Assembly: GCF_042688525.2 (NCBI RefSeq)
Contig: NZ_JBHWAB010000001.1
Span: 620,001 to 684,000 of the forward strand
Direction of reading: 5' to 3'
Source of the DNA: Haloimpatiens sp042688525
GTDB lineage: Bacteria > Bacillota > Clostridia > Clostridiales > Clostridiaceae
DNA length: 64,000 nucleotides
Shown one piece after another: positions 8,260-18,754 of the stretch (position 1 is the stretch's first letter; each line of letters begins with the position of its first letter). A model generated the notes under the pieces. That model made no database searches, was not told the DNA's origin, and worked only from the letters and a program-made list of their open reading frames with translations. A program made the position numbers and the translations under genes.

Positions 8260-10293
8260 ATGTTAAGTGATATTTTAGAGAAGGGAAAAGAAGAAATTTT
8301 AGAAAAATTTTTATATTATATGGAACAAGAGGGATATGGTATTAATGACAGCCAAAGAGAGATATGGAAAGATTCATCGAAAATGATTTCTGATACAATA
8401 AATTATATATTTTTAAATAATGATGATAAAACTAATTTAAAGAAATTATATAAAGATCAATTTAGTAATATCTGCACATATGGAATAAAAAAATTATTAA
8501 TACAGCAAAAAATCAAATTAACTATTAGTAAGCTTATAAAAATTTTACAGTGTTTTAGAAAAGCATATTCAGATATAATATTACAAAGTAATTTAGGAGA
8601 GAAAATCAAAATTGAAATTGTAAAATTTAATATTAATTTTTTTGATGAACTAGTATGTTGTTGTGCGGATGTTTGGAATAAGACAGCAGAAAGTGAGATA
8701 AAATTTAAAGCTCTAACAGAACTAAATTCTGTTTTTGTTTTTATGTACAATAATAAAAAGTGTATTTATTTAAATACAGCAGCAGAAAAATTTACAGAAT
8801 ATACTAAAAAAGAAATTTGTAATATAGATTTTAAGGATATTTTTGATCCAAAGTTTCAAAAATACATTATTAACAATGTAGAGAAATCAGAAGATATTAA
8901 AAATGTACTTTCAACTTATGAAATGAAAATAATAACTAAAAGTGGAAAAGAGAAATGGATTGAATTTAGTAAAGGATTAATTAATTTTACAGATAGGCCA
9001 ATAATGATAGGTATAGCTTTTGATATAGATAAGAGAAAAAAAGCAGAAGAAGATTTAAAAAAAAGTGAGAACAGATACAGAAAATTAGTAGAACTTATGC
9101 CTGATTCTGTTTTGGTTCATAGCAATAGAAAAATAGAATATTGTAATAAAGCTTGTGCAAAGCTCTTAGGTTGTAATGATCCAGAAGAGATAATAGGTAA
9201 GTATAATTATAAGCTAATGGAGATACAGTCAGATTATAAATCTTTATATCAACAAAGAATGGATAGAGTATTAAGAGAGGGCACTGTACCGCTTGCTGAA
9301 GAGAAATTTATAAGAAAATCAGATGGTCATATGGTAGAAGTAGAAACTACATCAACTGTTATTCCTTATAGAGATACAGTTGCGATACTTGAAATACTAA
9401 GAAATATATCTGAAAGAAAAAGAATAGAAGAATTAAAAGAAAAAGTTAAAGAGAAAACTAATTTATTAAAACAAACTATAGAATATGATAAAATTAGGAC
9501 TGAATTTTTTTCAAATATATCTCATGAATTAAAAACACCAATAAATGTTATATTTGCAGCGCTTCAGCTTATTGAATTATATGAAAAAAAATTAAAAAAT
9601 AATGAAAATGAAAAATATAAAATTCCCAAATATGTAACGATAATGAAGCAAAATTGTTATAGACTTATAAGATTAGTTAATAATCTTATTGATATTACGA
9701 AGATTGATGCAGGTTATTTTGGATTAAATTTGAAAAATTGTAATATAGTAAGTGTTGTAGAAGAAATAACTTTATCTGTTGCAGAATATATAGAAAATCA
9801 TGGAATTGATTTGATTTTTGATACTGAGATAGAGGAAAAAATTATTGCTTGTGATAAAGATAAAGTTGAGAGGATAATACTTAATTTATTATCTAATGCA
9901 ATAAAATTTACTAAACCTGGAGGAAAAATATGTGTAAATATATATGATAAAGGTGATAGAATACTAATATCAGTAAAAGATACAGGAATAGGAGTACCAA
10001 AGGAGAAGCAAAAGGATATATTTAAAAGATTTGTACAAGTAGATAAATCTCTTTCTAGAAAAAGAGAAGGTAGTGGTATAGGGTTATCATTAGTGAAATC
10101 GTTAATAGAAATGCATGGTGGAAATATATCACTAAAGAGTGAATGTGGTAAAGGTAGTGAGTTTATAATAGAATTACCATGTAGAACCATAAATGAAACA
10201 CAAAATCAAAATAATTTAGGAAAATATGCAAGAAATTATAATAATATTGAAAGAATTCATATAGAATTTTCTGATATATATAATAATAACTAA
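8260..10293 (+). CDS. Orphan cytosolic PAS-PAS sensor histidine kinase
   Basis: The 677-residue protein has an N-terminal helical region (about 1-150) of unknown fold class, PAS domain 1 (about 155-270, ending in DIDKRKKAEEDL), PAS domain 2 (about 272-390, ending in NISERKRIEEL), a coiled linker, a HisKA domain with FFSNISHELKTPINVI (phospho-acceptor His near residue 424) and an HATPase_c domain: N box NLLSNAIKF, G1 DTGIGVPKEKQ, F box IFKRFVQVDK, G2 GSGIGLSLV. No membrane segment is present. No response regulator is adjacent. In clostridia such orphan kinases are often the ones that phosphorylate Spo0A; that link is inference here. A weak ribosome site (GGGGTAGAG) precedes the ATG. Confidence 0.9.
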   Translation: MLSDILEKGKEEILEKFLYYMEQEGYGINDSQREIWKDSSKMISDTINYIFLNNDDKTNLKKLYKDQFSNICTYGIKKLLIQQKIKLTISKLIKILQCFRKAYSDIILQSNLGEKIKIEIVKFNINFFDELVCCCADVWNKTAESEIKFKALTELNSVFVFMYNNKKCIYLNTAAEKFTEYTKKEICNIDFKDIFDPKFQKYIINNVEKSEDIKNVLSTYEMKIITKSGKEKWIEFSKGLINFTDRPIMIGIAFDIDKRKKAEEDLKKSENRYRKLVELMPDSVLVHSNRKIEYCNKACAKLLGCNDPEEIIGKYNYKLMEIQSDYKSLYQQRMDRVLREGTVPLAEEKFIRKSDGHMVEVETTSTVIPYRDTVAILEILRNISERKRIEELKEKVKEKTNLLKQTIEYDKIRTEFFSNISHELKTPINVIFAALQLIELYEKKLKNNENEKYKIPKYVTIMKQNCYRLIRLVNNLIDITKIDAGYFGLNLKNCNIVSVVEEITLSVAEYIENHGIDLIFDTEIEEKIIACDKDKVERIILNLLSNAIKFTKPGGKICVNIYDKGDRILISVKDTGIGVPKEKQKDIFKRFVQVDKSLSRKREGSGIGLSLVKSLIEMHGGNISLKSECGKGSEFIIELPCRTINETQNQNNLGKYARNYNNIERIHIEFSDIYNNN

Positions 10294-10441
10294 ACTTTTA
10301 TTTTAAAAGTATCAATAATTATAATATAATATAAAAAAAGCTATTTTTAAAAAATATAAAACATAAAATACTTTAAATTGCCTAATGAAAAATTGCATAA
10401 AACATCAAACAAGAAAAATCGATTTAATAGGGGGAGAATTT

Positions 10442-11191
10442 GTGTTGAATATGCAAGATTTAAAAAGTGTAAAATGGGATAAAAATATGTATACAGAATT
10501 TAGAGAGTTATTATATACATTAGGTGAATCAAAATATAAGGAATATAATGAAAAGGTAATTCCTAATATAGGAGAAAACATAGGTATACGCATACCTATG
10601 TTAAGAAAAATAGCAAAAAAATTAAGTCAAAGTACAGAAATTGAAAAGGTATACAACTTTTTGGAAGATGAAAATACATATGAAGAAAAAATCATTCAAG
10701 GTATGATATTACCACATCTGAATTATTGCAGCAGTAAAGAATTGTTCAATAATATTGATTTATATATCTTGAGAATAAATAATTGGGCACTTTGTGATAA
10801 TTTTGTAGTAAGTTTAAGAAATCCTGTAAAAACTAATAAAGAAAGTTTTTTTCTAAGGATTAAGAAATATATAAGAAGTAACAATCCGTGGGAAATAAGG
10901 TTTGGTATTGTACTTTTAAATAATTATTTTGTTGATCAAAAATATTTAGATGATATATTTTTATTAATGGATTATGTAAAAAGTAAAGAACATTATGTTA
11001 CTATGGCTATAGGTTGGCTTATAAGTACGTGTTATTTTACAAATAAAGAACTTACTTTAAATTATATAAAGAGTGAAAAGATAGAGTTGAATTGTATTAA
11101 TAAAGCTTTAAAGAAAATTTTAGAATCTAGAAAGGTTAGTAAAGAAGATAAAATAATCATAAAGAAGCTTAGAGATAAGTATAAAAAATAA
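10442..11191 (+). CDS. AlkD-like DNA alkylation repair protein
   Basis: The protein is an all-helical HEAT-repeat-type DNA glycosylase of the AlkD family, which removes bulky or cationic alkylated bases. Visible hallmarks are GIRIPMLRKIAKKL near the N-terminus, NNWALCDNFV (the conserved W and D of the binding cleft), NPWEIRFGIVLLNNYF and YVTMAIGWLIS. The start is chosen as GTG 10442 (or the next codon, TTG 10445), both 5-8 nt after AGGGGGAG; an ATG at 10385 is in frame but has no ribosome site. The length of 249 residues is normal. It is convergent with the M42 peptidase gene and shares a terminator with it. Confidence 0.82.
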   Translation: MLNMQDLKSVKWDKNMYTEFRELLYTLGESKYKEYNEKVIPNIGENIGIRIPMLRKIAKKLSQSTEIEKVYNFLEDENTYEEKIIQGMILPHLNYCSSKELFNNIDLYILRINNWALCDNFVVSLRNPVKTNKESFFLRIKKYIRSNNPWEIRFGIVLLNNYFVDQKYLDDIFLLMDYVKSKEHYVTMAIGWLISTCYFTNKELTLNYIKSEKIELNCINKALKKILESRKVSKEDKIIIKKLRDKYKK

Positions 11192-11213
11192 TGTGATTAA
11201 AATACTTTTTAAA

Positions 11214-11246
11214 GAAAAAGACCGGAATTACCGGCCTTTTTTTTAT
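11214..11246. terminator. Bidirectional terminator
   Basis: AAAAAGACCGG-AATTA-CCGGCCTTTTT with one A-C mismatch, flanked by A and T runs, so it can stop transcription from both converging genes. The minus-strand gene's stop codon overlaps it. Confidence 0.8.
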
Positions 11247-12280
11247 TCAGATTTACAATAATTTAAAACTAAATCAATTGTAGCTAAAACTGAATCCATA
11301 TGAGTTCTTTCATAAGCATGAGAAGCAAAAACACCAGGGCCTATTAAAGCAGTCTTAATGTCCCAGCCAGCTCTAACTGCAGCAGATGCATCAGAACCAT
11401 AATGAGGATATGTATCTATTTTATAGTCAATATTATTTTCCTTTGAAAGATGAGTCAATTTTTTTCTTAAATCTAAATCATAAGGTCCAGAAGAATCTTT
11501 TGCGCAAATACATACACTGTATTCAGAAGAATTTTGGTCAAGTCCAGGGGCTCCCATATCAACTGATACAAATTCTTTAGTTCTTTCAGGAATATAACAA
11601 GCACCATGTCCTACTTCTTCGTAATTGCTAATAAAGAAATTAGTAGTATAAGGTAATTCGATATTATTTTCTATTAAGTATTTTATTGTATAAAGTAAAA
11701 TTGCTACACTAGCTTTATCGTCAAGGTGTCTAGTTTTTATAAAACCTTTTTCTGTAAATCTTGTTCTTGTATCAAAGCATATAAAATCTCCAACATCTAT
11801 TCCTAATTTTTCTACATCTTCCTTAGAAGAAACCTTTTCATCTAACACGACTTCCATATTTTCAGGTGTTCTCTTTAATCCACGAGCATCGTCACCGCTT
11901 ATATGTACTGAAGGTTTTTGAGTTTGTATAGTTCCAGTAAATGTTTTACCTTCGATGGTTTCTATAGTACAATTTTCTCCTTCTATAGAATTCATCATAA
12001 ATCCTCCAAGAGGAGTTAATGCTAAGGTGCCAGTAGAATTTATACCTTTAACCATAGCCCCTAATGTATCTACATGTGCAGAAAGAGTTCTTTGATAGTT
12101 GTCATTTTTCCCTTTTATAGTAACAACGACAGCTCCTTTATTAGTTGTAACGTAATATGCATTTAACATATGCAGTTCTTCTTTGATGTAATCCATTATT
12201 TTATTTGTGTATCCAGTTGGACTGGATATTGATAATATATTTTTTAAATAGTATTTTATTTTTTCTTCATTGTAGTTCAT
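11243..12280 (-). CDS. M42-family metallo-aminopeptidase
   Basis: The 345-residue protein belongs to the M42 glutamyl aminopeptidase/endoglucanase family, cytosolic dinuclear-metal peptidases that trim peptides. Readable metal and catalytic residues are LSAHVDTLGAMV (His, Asp), TRHLDDKASVAIL (bridging Asp), FISNYEEVGHGA (catalytic Glu and ligand Glu), SVDMGAPG (Asp) and the C-terminal SHAYERTHMDS (His). The start is the ATG whose first base is 12280, 7 nt after AAAGGAGTG; an extension upstream of it in the same frame has no ribosome site. It fits the peptide-fermenting life style suggested by the glycine reductase operon. It has no operon partner and diverges from the VanW gene. Confidence 0.88.
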   Translation of the reverse strand: MNYNEEKIKYYLKNILSISSPTGYTNKIMDYIKEELHMLNAYYVTTNKGAVVVTIKGKNDNYQRTLSAHVDTLGAMVKGINSTGTLALTPLGGFMMNSIEGENCTIETIEGKTFTGTIQTQKPSVHISGDDARGLKRTPENMEVVLDEKVSSKEDVEKLGIDVGDFICFDTRTRFTEKGFIKTRHLDDKASVAILLYTIKYLIENNIELPYTTNFFISNYEEVGHGACYIPERTKEFVSVDMGAPGLDQNSSEYSVCICAKDSSGPYDLDLRKKLTHLSKENNIDYKIDTYPHYGSDASAAVRAGWDIKTALIGPGVFASHAYERTHMDSVLATIDLVLNYCKSE

Positions 12281-12522
12281 TATTATCACTCCTTTAATTG
12301 TTTGACAAGTTAATTTTAACATAATTAATTAAATTTTCAAATAATATATTTAATATATAAATTTATTATTAACTTATATAATATGTAAAAATATATATAA
12401 ATTAAATATTGTAAATAAAATCTTAATATAAATATACTAATAAATTAAACTAAAAAGTCATAGTAATAATATATATTTTTATAGTATAATATTGAGGTAC
12501 ATTTAAAAGGAGAGGTTGCACT

Positions 12523-14028
12523 ATGAGAAAAAGAAACAACAAAACTACTAAAAGAGGAATTCTATATTCACTAGTTGCAATGGGTATTTTAGCACTAATT
12601 GGTTTTATGAGTTATGTATATTTTACTGTTAATAATTATAACAATTTAGTTTATCCTGGAGTAAAAGTAGGAAGTGTAGATTTATCAGGAAAAACTAAGA
12701 ATGATGCTTTAAAATTATTAAAAGAAAGGTATGGCGAAAAAGCTATTCAACAAAATCAAATTAATTTAAAATCGAAAAATAAAACTTATACAATTGATTA
12801 TTCTAAATTAGACGCTAAATATGATATTGCAGGTATAATAGATGAAGTGTTTAATTATGGAAAAGATTTAAACATTTTTCAAAAGTATAATTTGATAAGG
12901 AATAAGGAAAAACAGTATAAAATGGAATTTACTTATAAAAGTGAACCAATAAAAAATGTAATTGATATGATAGAAAAAGATACAAACTGTGAACCTAAAA
13001 ATGCATATTTAAAAAGAAAAGGGACAAGCGATTTTGAAATCATAGCTGGACAAGAAGGTATGAAAGTATCAGTTGAAAAATTAAAAAAAGATATAAAAGA
13101 TAAAATTAATGAAACAGAAGCAGGTAATTTTACTTTAGACATACCTGTAAAAAAAATTGAGCCTAAAGTTACAAAACAAAAACTTTCAAGTGTTAATTCA
13201 TTAATAGCATCATATAATACTAGTTTTAGGACATCTTCATATGGAAGAGCAACTAATGTAAGGGTGGCCACTAATAGTATTAATGGAATTATACTTATGC
13301 CAGGGGAAGTTTTTAGTTTTAATGATGTAGTCGGACCAAGAACTGCTGAAAGAGGATATAAAAATGCTGCAGTTATAATAGGAAACAAGGTTGAACCAGG
13401 ATTAGGTGGAGGAGTATGTCAAGTTTCTACTACTTTATATAATGCTGTATTAAAGTCAGGGTTAAAGTCAGTTGAAAGGACTAATCATACTTTAGTATCT
13501 CATTATGTACCAAAAGGAAGAGATGCTACAGTAAGTTATGGATCATTAGATTATAAATTTAAAAATACTACAGAACATCCTGTTTATATTGAAGGATATA
13601 CTGCGAATAAGGTTCTTTATTTTAATATTTATAGTAATAATAGTCTGAAAAAAAGAACTTATACTATAGAAAATAATGTGTATGATACAGTTGAAGCTAA
13701 AGTTGAATATCAAGATGATCCGAATTTGGAAGAAGGAAAAACTGAAGTAATACAAAAGGCACATACTGGATTCAAAGTTAAAGTGTACAGAAATATTTAT
13801 GAAAATGGAAAATTTGTAAAGAAAGAATTAATATCAAAGGATTATTATAGACCTGTAAATGGATTAAGCAAAAGAGGTACTAAAAAACCAGAAAGTGCTG
13901 AGACTGAAACAGATGAGAAGAAACCTAATGATGATACTAATAATACCAATGAAGAGAATGCTAATAACGAATCTAGTAGTGATGAATCTAATAGCAGTGA
14001 ATCTGATAATAGTACAAGTAATCCATAA
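12523..14028 (+). CDS. VanW-family cell-envelope protein
   Basis: The 501-residue product has a short cytosolic start, one membrane segment (about residues 14-34), two copies of the putative peptidoglycan-binding domain of the VanW/YoaR group (about 40-210), the VanW domain (about 225-355, with SYNTSFRTS, MPGEVFSFNDVVGPRT and GGGVCQVSTTLYNAVL) and a G5-like region (about 385-450). The tail from about 455 is a low-complexity Asn/Ser/Glu/Asp stretch. The biochemical function of VanW domains is not settled. Topology suggests an anchored surface protein that binds the wall. AAAGGAGAGG precedes the ATG. It is monocistronic with a strong terminator. Confidence 0.88.
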   Translation: MRKRNNKTTKRGILYSLVAMGILALIGFMSYVYFTVNNYNNLVYPGVKVGSVDLSGKTKNDALKLLKERYGEKAIQQNQINLKSKNKTYTIDYSKLDAKYDIAGIIDEVFNYGKDLNIFQKYNLIRNKEKQYKMEFTYKSEPIKNVIDMIEKDTNCEPKNAYLKRKGTSDFEIIAGQEGMKVSVEKLKKDIKDKINETEAGNFTLDIPVKKIEPKVTKQKLSSVNSLIASYNTSFRTSSYGRATNVRVATNSINGIILMPGEVFSFNDVVGPRTAERGYKNAAVIIGNKVEPGLGGGVCQVSTTLYNAVLKSGLKSVERTNHTLVSHYVPKGRDATVSYGSLDYKFKNTTEHPVYIEGYTANKVLYFNIYSNNSLKKRTYTIENNVYDTVEAKVEYQDDPNLEEGKTEVIQKAHTGFKVKVYRNIYENGKFVKKELISKDYYRPVNGLSKRGTKKPESAETETDEKKPNDDTNNTNEENANNESSSDESNSSESDNSTSNP

Positions 14029-14055
14029 AATTATTAATGACCAATAGTTAAGAAT

Positions 14056-14097
14056 AAAAACTGATGAGATTATATTTTAATCTTATCAGTTTTTTTA
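14056..14097 (+). terminator. Terminator after the VanW-family gene
   Basis: Stem AAAAACTGATGAGATTA with TAATCTTATCAGTTTTT (one G-U pair) and seven T. Confidence 0.9.
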
Positions 14098-14233
14098 CAA
14101 AGTATGATTATAATTAAGTCTTGTTTACAAAAAAATATTTTTTTATACGTAAAAAATGTGTAGATATATATAAACATAAAATATTATGGTAAAATAGTAA
14201 TATAATTCAAAAAACAAATAGGGGGTTTAGTTT

Positions 14234-15175
14234 ATGGATGATACGACTAAAATTATAGAAAAAATTATATGTAATATTGGAAAAGTTGTAATTGGAAAAG
14301 ATAAAGAGATAAAGAATATATTAAAAGCAATAATTGCAAATGGACATGTTCTAATAGAAGATATTCCTGGGGTTGGAAAAACTACTTTGGTTAAAGCTTT
14401 AGCAAAATCTTTTAATTTATCCTATAATAGAATACAATTTACTCCAGATTTAATTCCATCTGATATAACAGGTGTATCTATTTATAATCAGAAGACTATG
14501 GAATTTGAATTTAAGAAAGGACCTATATTTGCAAATATTATTCTTGCTGATGAAATAAATAGAACATCTCCAAAAACTCAGTCGGCATTACTTGAAGTAA
14601 TGGAGGAAAAACAGATATCAGAAGGAAATAATGTATATAAGCTTCAAAAACCATTTTTAGTACTTGCAACTCAAAATCCCATAGAATATGAAGGCACTTT
14701 TTCACTTCCAGAAGCACAACTTGACAGGTTTATTATTAAAGCAAAGATTGGATATGTAAATGAACAAGATGAATTAAAAATTCTTAAAATTTATAAAGAA
14801 AGAGAGCCTATACAAGAAATAGGTGAAGTTGCAAGCTGTGAAGATATTATAGAACTTCAAAAACAAGCTGCAAAAATATATGTAAGTGATGAAATAAATA
14901 GATATATAGTAAAGCTAGTAAATACAACTAGAAATCATAAATATTTGTTATTAGGAGCTAGTACACGAGCAGCACTGGCACTTTTGAAAATATCTCAAGC
15001 AAGTGCGCTTATTGACAATAGACAGTATGTTATACCTGAAGACATTAAAGAAAATGCTATATCTGTATTAAGTCATAGATTAATATTAACTCCTTCAGCA
15101 AAAGCAAATAATTATACTAGTGAGAGTATAATAAAGGATATATTAAATACTATTTCAATACCAAAGGTGAATTAA
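14234..15175 (+). CDS. MoxR-family AAA+ ATPase
   Basis: The 313-residue protein has Walker A GVGKTTLVKAL (about residues 46-56), Walker B IILADEINRT, sensor 1 ATQNPIEYEGTFSLPEAQLDRF and the C-terminal lid domain with GASTRAALAL. MoxR ATPases act as chaperones in assembly of envelope or redox complexes. It is the first gene of a three-gene set with a DUF58 protein and a membrane transglutaminase-like protein, a recurring bacterial arrangement whose substrate is unknown. Its stop overlaps the region of the DUF58 start by one base. The start ATG lies 8 nt after AGGGGG. Confidence 0.92.
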   Translation: MDDTTKIIEKIICNIGKVVIGKDKEIKNILKAIIANGHVLIEDIPGVGKTTLVKALAKSFNLSYNRIQFTPDLIPSDITGVSIYNQKTMEFEFKKGPIFANIILADEINRTSPKTQSALLEVMEEKQISEGNNVYKLQKPFLVLATQNPIEYEGTFSLPEAQLDRFIIKAKIGYVNEQDELKILKIYKEREPIQEIGEVASCEDIIELQKQAAKIYVSDEINRYIVKLVNTTRNHKYLLLGASTRAALALLKISQASALIDNRQYVIPEDIKENAISVLSHRLILTPSAKANNYTSESIIKDILNTISIPKVN

Positions 15176-15176
15176 T

Positions 15177-16327
15177 ATGATAAAGATAAATAAGAAATCA
15201 ATATGTTTAATAATATTAACTTTTATATTTGCACTTTTTTTGGAGGAAATTTACCTTATTCAATTTTTTACATTTTTTTAACAGCACTATTATTAGAAGG
15301 AATATATATATTAATTGCTCTAAAAAATATATCAATAAAAATTGATATAGATGAGACAACATATATAGCTGGAGATAAAGGAAATATTAAAGTGTTGATT
15401 AGAAATTATAGTATGCCATATGTATTTATAGAAAATGATACCTTTAAAATTCTAAATAAAAATTATAATGGACATTGTCTTTTTTTAGATTCATCAAGAA
15501 GTGAACTTCTTAACTTGAAATTAGATTTTAAATTAAGAGGAGTCTATACTTTAGATGAATTTAAAGTAAAAGTGGATGATTTATTTAATATATTTTCTAT
15601 AAAAAAGACTATAAGGTCAAACTGTGAAGTAATAAAAGTATATCCTAAGATATATTATTTTAAAGGGTTTGTTTCATATGGAAAATATAATTATCAAGAC
15701 AAATTGTCTACTAATGAGTATGCAGAGGATTTATCTATAGTAAAAGATGTAAGAAAATATAGATTAGGGGATAGTTTAAGAAAAATTCATTGGAAACTAA
15801 GTGCAAAACATAATGAATTATATGTTAAAAATTTTGAAAATACTTTGGGGATGGAATGTAATATATTTTTAAATTTTAATAAAGAAAATTTTCTTATTGA
15901 TGAAAAAGATATTGTAGAAGAAAAGTCAATTGAATGTTGTGCATCTCTTATAAATTATATGAGAAATAATAATATAAAAAGTAATTTATTTATAAATGAT
16001 AGTGAACAAAGGAGATTAAACATATTTGATGATAAATCATTTTATGATTTAATGGAAAAATTTATAAGTAAAAAAAGCAGTGGAGATATGAAATTTTATG
16101 ATTTTATAAATAGTAAATTACATTATATTTCACCCAAAAGTTTGGTACAGATAATTACAGTAAAGGTAGATAAAAAATTAAGAGATGTAATTTTAAATTT
16201 AAATCAAAAAGGATATGAAGTTAATGTGTTTTATTATTCAAAAGATCTTATAGAACTAGAAAACATTAAATTATTAAATAAAGCACAGATAAAATGTATA
16301 AATTTTAATATATTTTTAAAAGATTAA
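15177..16327 (+). CDS. DUF58 membrane protein with apparent N-terminal frameshift
   Basis: DUF58 proteins are partners of MoxR ATPases. The reading frame that contains the domain is open from 15203 to 16327, but its first ATG has no ribosome site and gives an odd start. A proper start exists at 15177, 1 nt after the moxR stop and 6 nt after AAAGGTGA. It encodes MIKINKKSICLIILTFIFAL and then leaves frame at a run of seven T (15235-15241). With eight T the two parts join as FALFFGGNLPYSIFY, the normal N-terminal two-helix start of this family. The domain proper carries RKYRLGDSLRKIHWKLSAKH (about residue 185 of the shorter version). So this is either a sequencing or natural 1-nt deletion, or a slippage site. 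Confidence 0.8.
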
Positions 16328-16355
16328 TTATATAAAAAAGGGGTAACTTTTAATA

Positions 16356-18677
16356 ATGGGATGGATTAAAGATAAAAGTTTAACTATAATGTTGGTTTTT
16401 ATTAATATTATGTTTATGTTTAAATTAATGGAGAAAACATTAATAATACAGAATTTTGATTATATATTTGTTATTTTATTTTATTTAATATCAGTATTTA
16501 TTTATTGGTTATACAGTTCTGCATTAAAAAAGAAAATATATAAGATATTAAGTATGTTATCATCAATGATATTTTTGGGTTTAATTATATTTTTTCAATA
16601 TAACATAGTAAGTAACTTTGTAAAAAAAGAATTTATTAATAATTATAATGTTTTATATAATTTAACAGATAAATTAAAACCTACTTATTTTTATCAATTT
16701 AAACCATTTTTTATAGTAGGGTTTGTTATATTAATACCTATATTGTTAGCTATAACCTATAAATTTAATAATTTTATTTTAATAGTTAATTTAATTTATA
16801 TAATATTTATGTGGTTTTTAAACTTTACAGAAGAAGTAATATCATGTTTACATGCATATTTATTTATAAGTATTATTACCTACGCTTTATTTCTGTATAA
16901 AAGACGTATTAAAGAGCTTAAAAAGAAAAATATTGAAATAAGAATGTCAAAAGTAAAAATGATAATTTACTGTTGTATTTTATCAGTAATAATATCAACT
17001 GTATCAGTATTACTTCCTCAAGATATTAAAGGAAAATATTCTATAAATCTTAAAGGCATATTTGAAAATAAATTTGTATCGGGTAATGGATCAATATCTT
17101 CAAAAAAACTTAAGAAAAATGCATATTCTATAGTTAATTCAGGATATTCTAATAGTGAAAAGAAGTTAGGTGGTTCAATTAAAATAAATAATAAGGTAGC
17201 TTTTCAAGTAAGAGGTAGAGGTATAAAATATTTGAAAGGAACGGTTAGAGATTATTATACAGGATATTCATGGAAGGATGGAGAAGCTGAGAGTTTTTTT
17301 CAAAAACGCAAAGATAAACAAATTATGAATGTTTATAAGCTGAATGAAGAAAAGATTACTAATCAATCTTTGGTTATATATCCTAAATTATTAAAGACAC
17401 ATTCCTTCTTAGTACCTTCATATACCTATGATGTACAAACAGAAAGAGGACAAGTTTTTTATAATAAAATTCCTATATTCATTGGTTCACATGTACAAGA
17501 TAAACAGTATAGTGTTAAATATCATTTAACTAATTTAGAAACTTTTGAGGATATGAAAAGGGAAATAGAGTTTAGCGATGGAATATCCAATGACTATTCC
17601 CTTGGAAATATGCAGTATGAGAGAAATAGAGAAGGAAAAACAATTTTCATAAGGAGTGATAAAGAAGAGAATTATATAACAAGTTTTAGATTTAGAACAT
17701 TTAATGATACTGTAGAATCTCAATATAAAAAATATTTACAAGTTCCCAAAAGTGTTCCTCGTAGAGTGTATAATTTAGTAAATAGCATTACATTGAATTG
17801 TAAAAATAATATAGAAAAAATTGAAAATATTAAGAAGTATTTAGAAAAAAATTACAAATATTCTTTAGAGGTTTCTGATGTCCCAGATGGTAGAGATTTT
17901 GTAGATTATTTTTTATTTGATGGAAGAAAAGGATACTGTACATACTTTGCTTCATCAATGACTATTATGTGTAGAATTGCTGGTATTCCTTCTAGATACG
18001 TTGAAGGCTTTAAAATGTCAAATAGAATGGATTTATCAAGTTACAATGATGTTACCAATGAGCAGGCTCATGCTTGGTGTGAAATTTTAATAAATTCAAA
18101 TTCTAATATATGGACTGCAGCAGATCCGGCACCAACACCATTAGAATTTAGAATTAGAATGAATGAGAAAAAGAAAAAAGATGATTATTCCATGGAGTAT
18201 TATAAAAATATGCACAATGTTCCATTAAAAAAACAAAAAAATAGTGATATAACTAAAGAAAGTACAGAGTTAAATGTTAACAATAGTACAAATAAATTTA
18301 AGATAATTCATGTTTTGGTACTATTATTATTGATACTTTGTGTAACATTATATTTATTACTATATAATATTAAGAAAAATAAAATGTTAGAGGGTAAGAG
18401 TATAATTCCGTTATATGAATATACTTTAAAAAGGTTAAAAGTTATAGGTATAGAAAAATCAGCTTATATGGGAGATTTAGAATTTATATTTACAATAAAT
18501 GATGATGAATTGAGAAGTATGTTATTAAAGATAGTTAAAATATATTATGATGAGTATTATGGAAATGAATTCAATAATAGTTATAATAAAAAAGAATTTT
18601 ATTATAATATTGAAAAATATATTAAACAAAAACAAAATAAAATAAAATATTATTTTAAAAAATTATTAATAAAATAA
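16356..18677 (+). CDS. TgpA-like membrane transglutaminase-domain protein
   Basis: The 773-residue product has about six or seven N-terminal membrane helices (residues 10-225), an extracytoplasmic transglutaminase-like domain with the Cys-His-Asp triad (GYCTYFASSMTIMCRIAGIP for Cys, EQAHAWCEI for His and WTAADPAP for Asp, about residues 525-600), another membrane helix (about 650-672) and a cytosolic C-terminal domain resembling DUF4129. It is the third gene of the moxR-DUF58 set and presumably the membrane effector that the AAA+ protein serves. Whether it crosslinks, hydrolyses or only binds proteins cannot be told. AAGGGGTAAC precedes the ATG at a rather long spacing. Confidence 0.87.
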   Translation: MGWIKDKSLTIMLVFINIMFMFKLMEKTLIIQNFDYIFVILFYLISVFIYWLYSSALKKKIYKILSMLSSMIFLGLIIFFQYNIVSNFVKKEFINNYNVLYNLTDKLKPTYFYQFKPFFIVGFVILIPILLAITYKFNNFILIVNLIYIIFMWFLNFTEEVISCLHAYLFISIITYALFLYKRRIKELKKKNIEIRMSKVKMIIYCCILSVIISTVSVLLPQDIKGKYSINLKGIFENKFVSGNGSISSKKLKKNAYSIVNSGYSNSEKKLGGSIKINNKVAFQVRGRGIKYLKGTVRDYYTGYSWKDGEAESFFQKRKDKQIMNVYKLNEEKITNQSLVIYPKLLKTHSFLVPSYTYDVQTERGQVFYNKIPIFIGSHVQDKQYSVKYHLTNLETFEDMKREIEFSDGISNDYSLGNMQYERNREGKTIFIRSDKEENYITSFRFRTFNDTVESQYKKYLQVPKSVPRRVYNLVNSITLNCKNNIEKIENIKKYLEKNYKYSLEVSDVPDGRDFVDYFLFDGRKGYCTYFASSMTIMCRIAGIPSRYVEGFKMSNRMDLSSYNDVTNEQAHAWCEILINSNSNIWTAADPAPTPLEFRIRMNEKKKKDDYSMEYYKNMHNVPLKKQKNSDITKESTELNVNNSTNKFKIIHVLVLLLLILCVTLYLLLYNIKKNKMLEGKSIIPLYEYTLKRLKVIGIEKSAYMGDLEFIFTINDDELRSMLLKIVKIYYDEYYGNEFNNSYNKKEFYYNIEKYIKQKQNKIKYYFKKLLIK

Positions 18678-18754
18678 AAGTTTTTTTGTAAGGAAAATAT
18701 TATTATTTGTTTTTAAAATTTTAATTTCTATACTAAAGAAAAGGAAGTGTATTT

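Noticed and set aside
15203..15205. ATG as the start of the DUF58 gene
   Set aside because: It has no ribosome site, and the properly initiated frame at 15177 supplies the family's normal N-terminus if one T is added.
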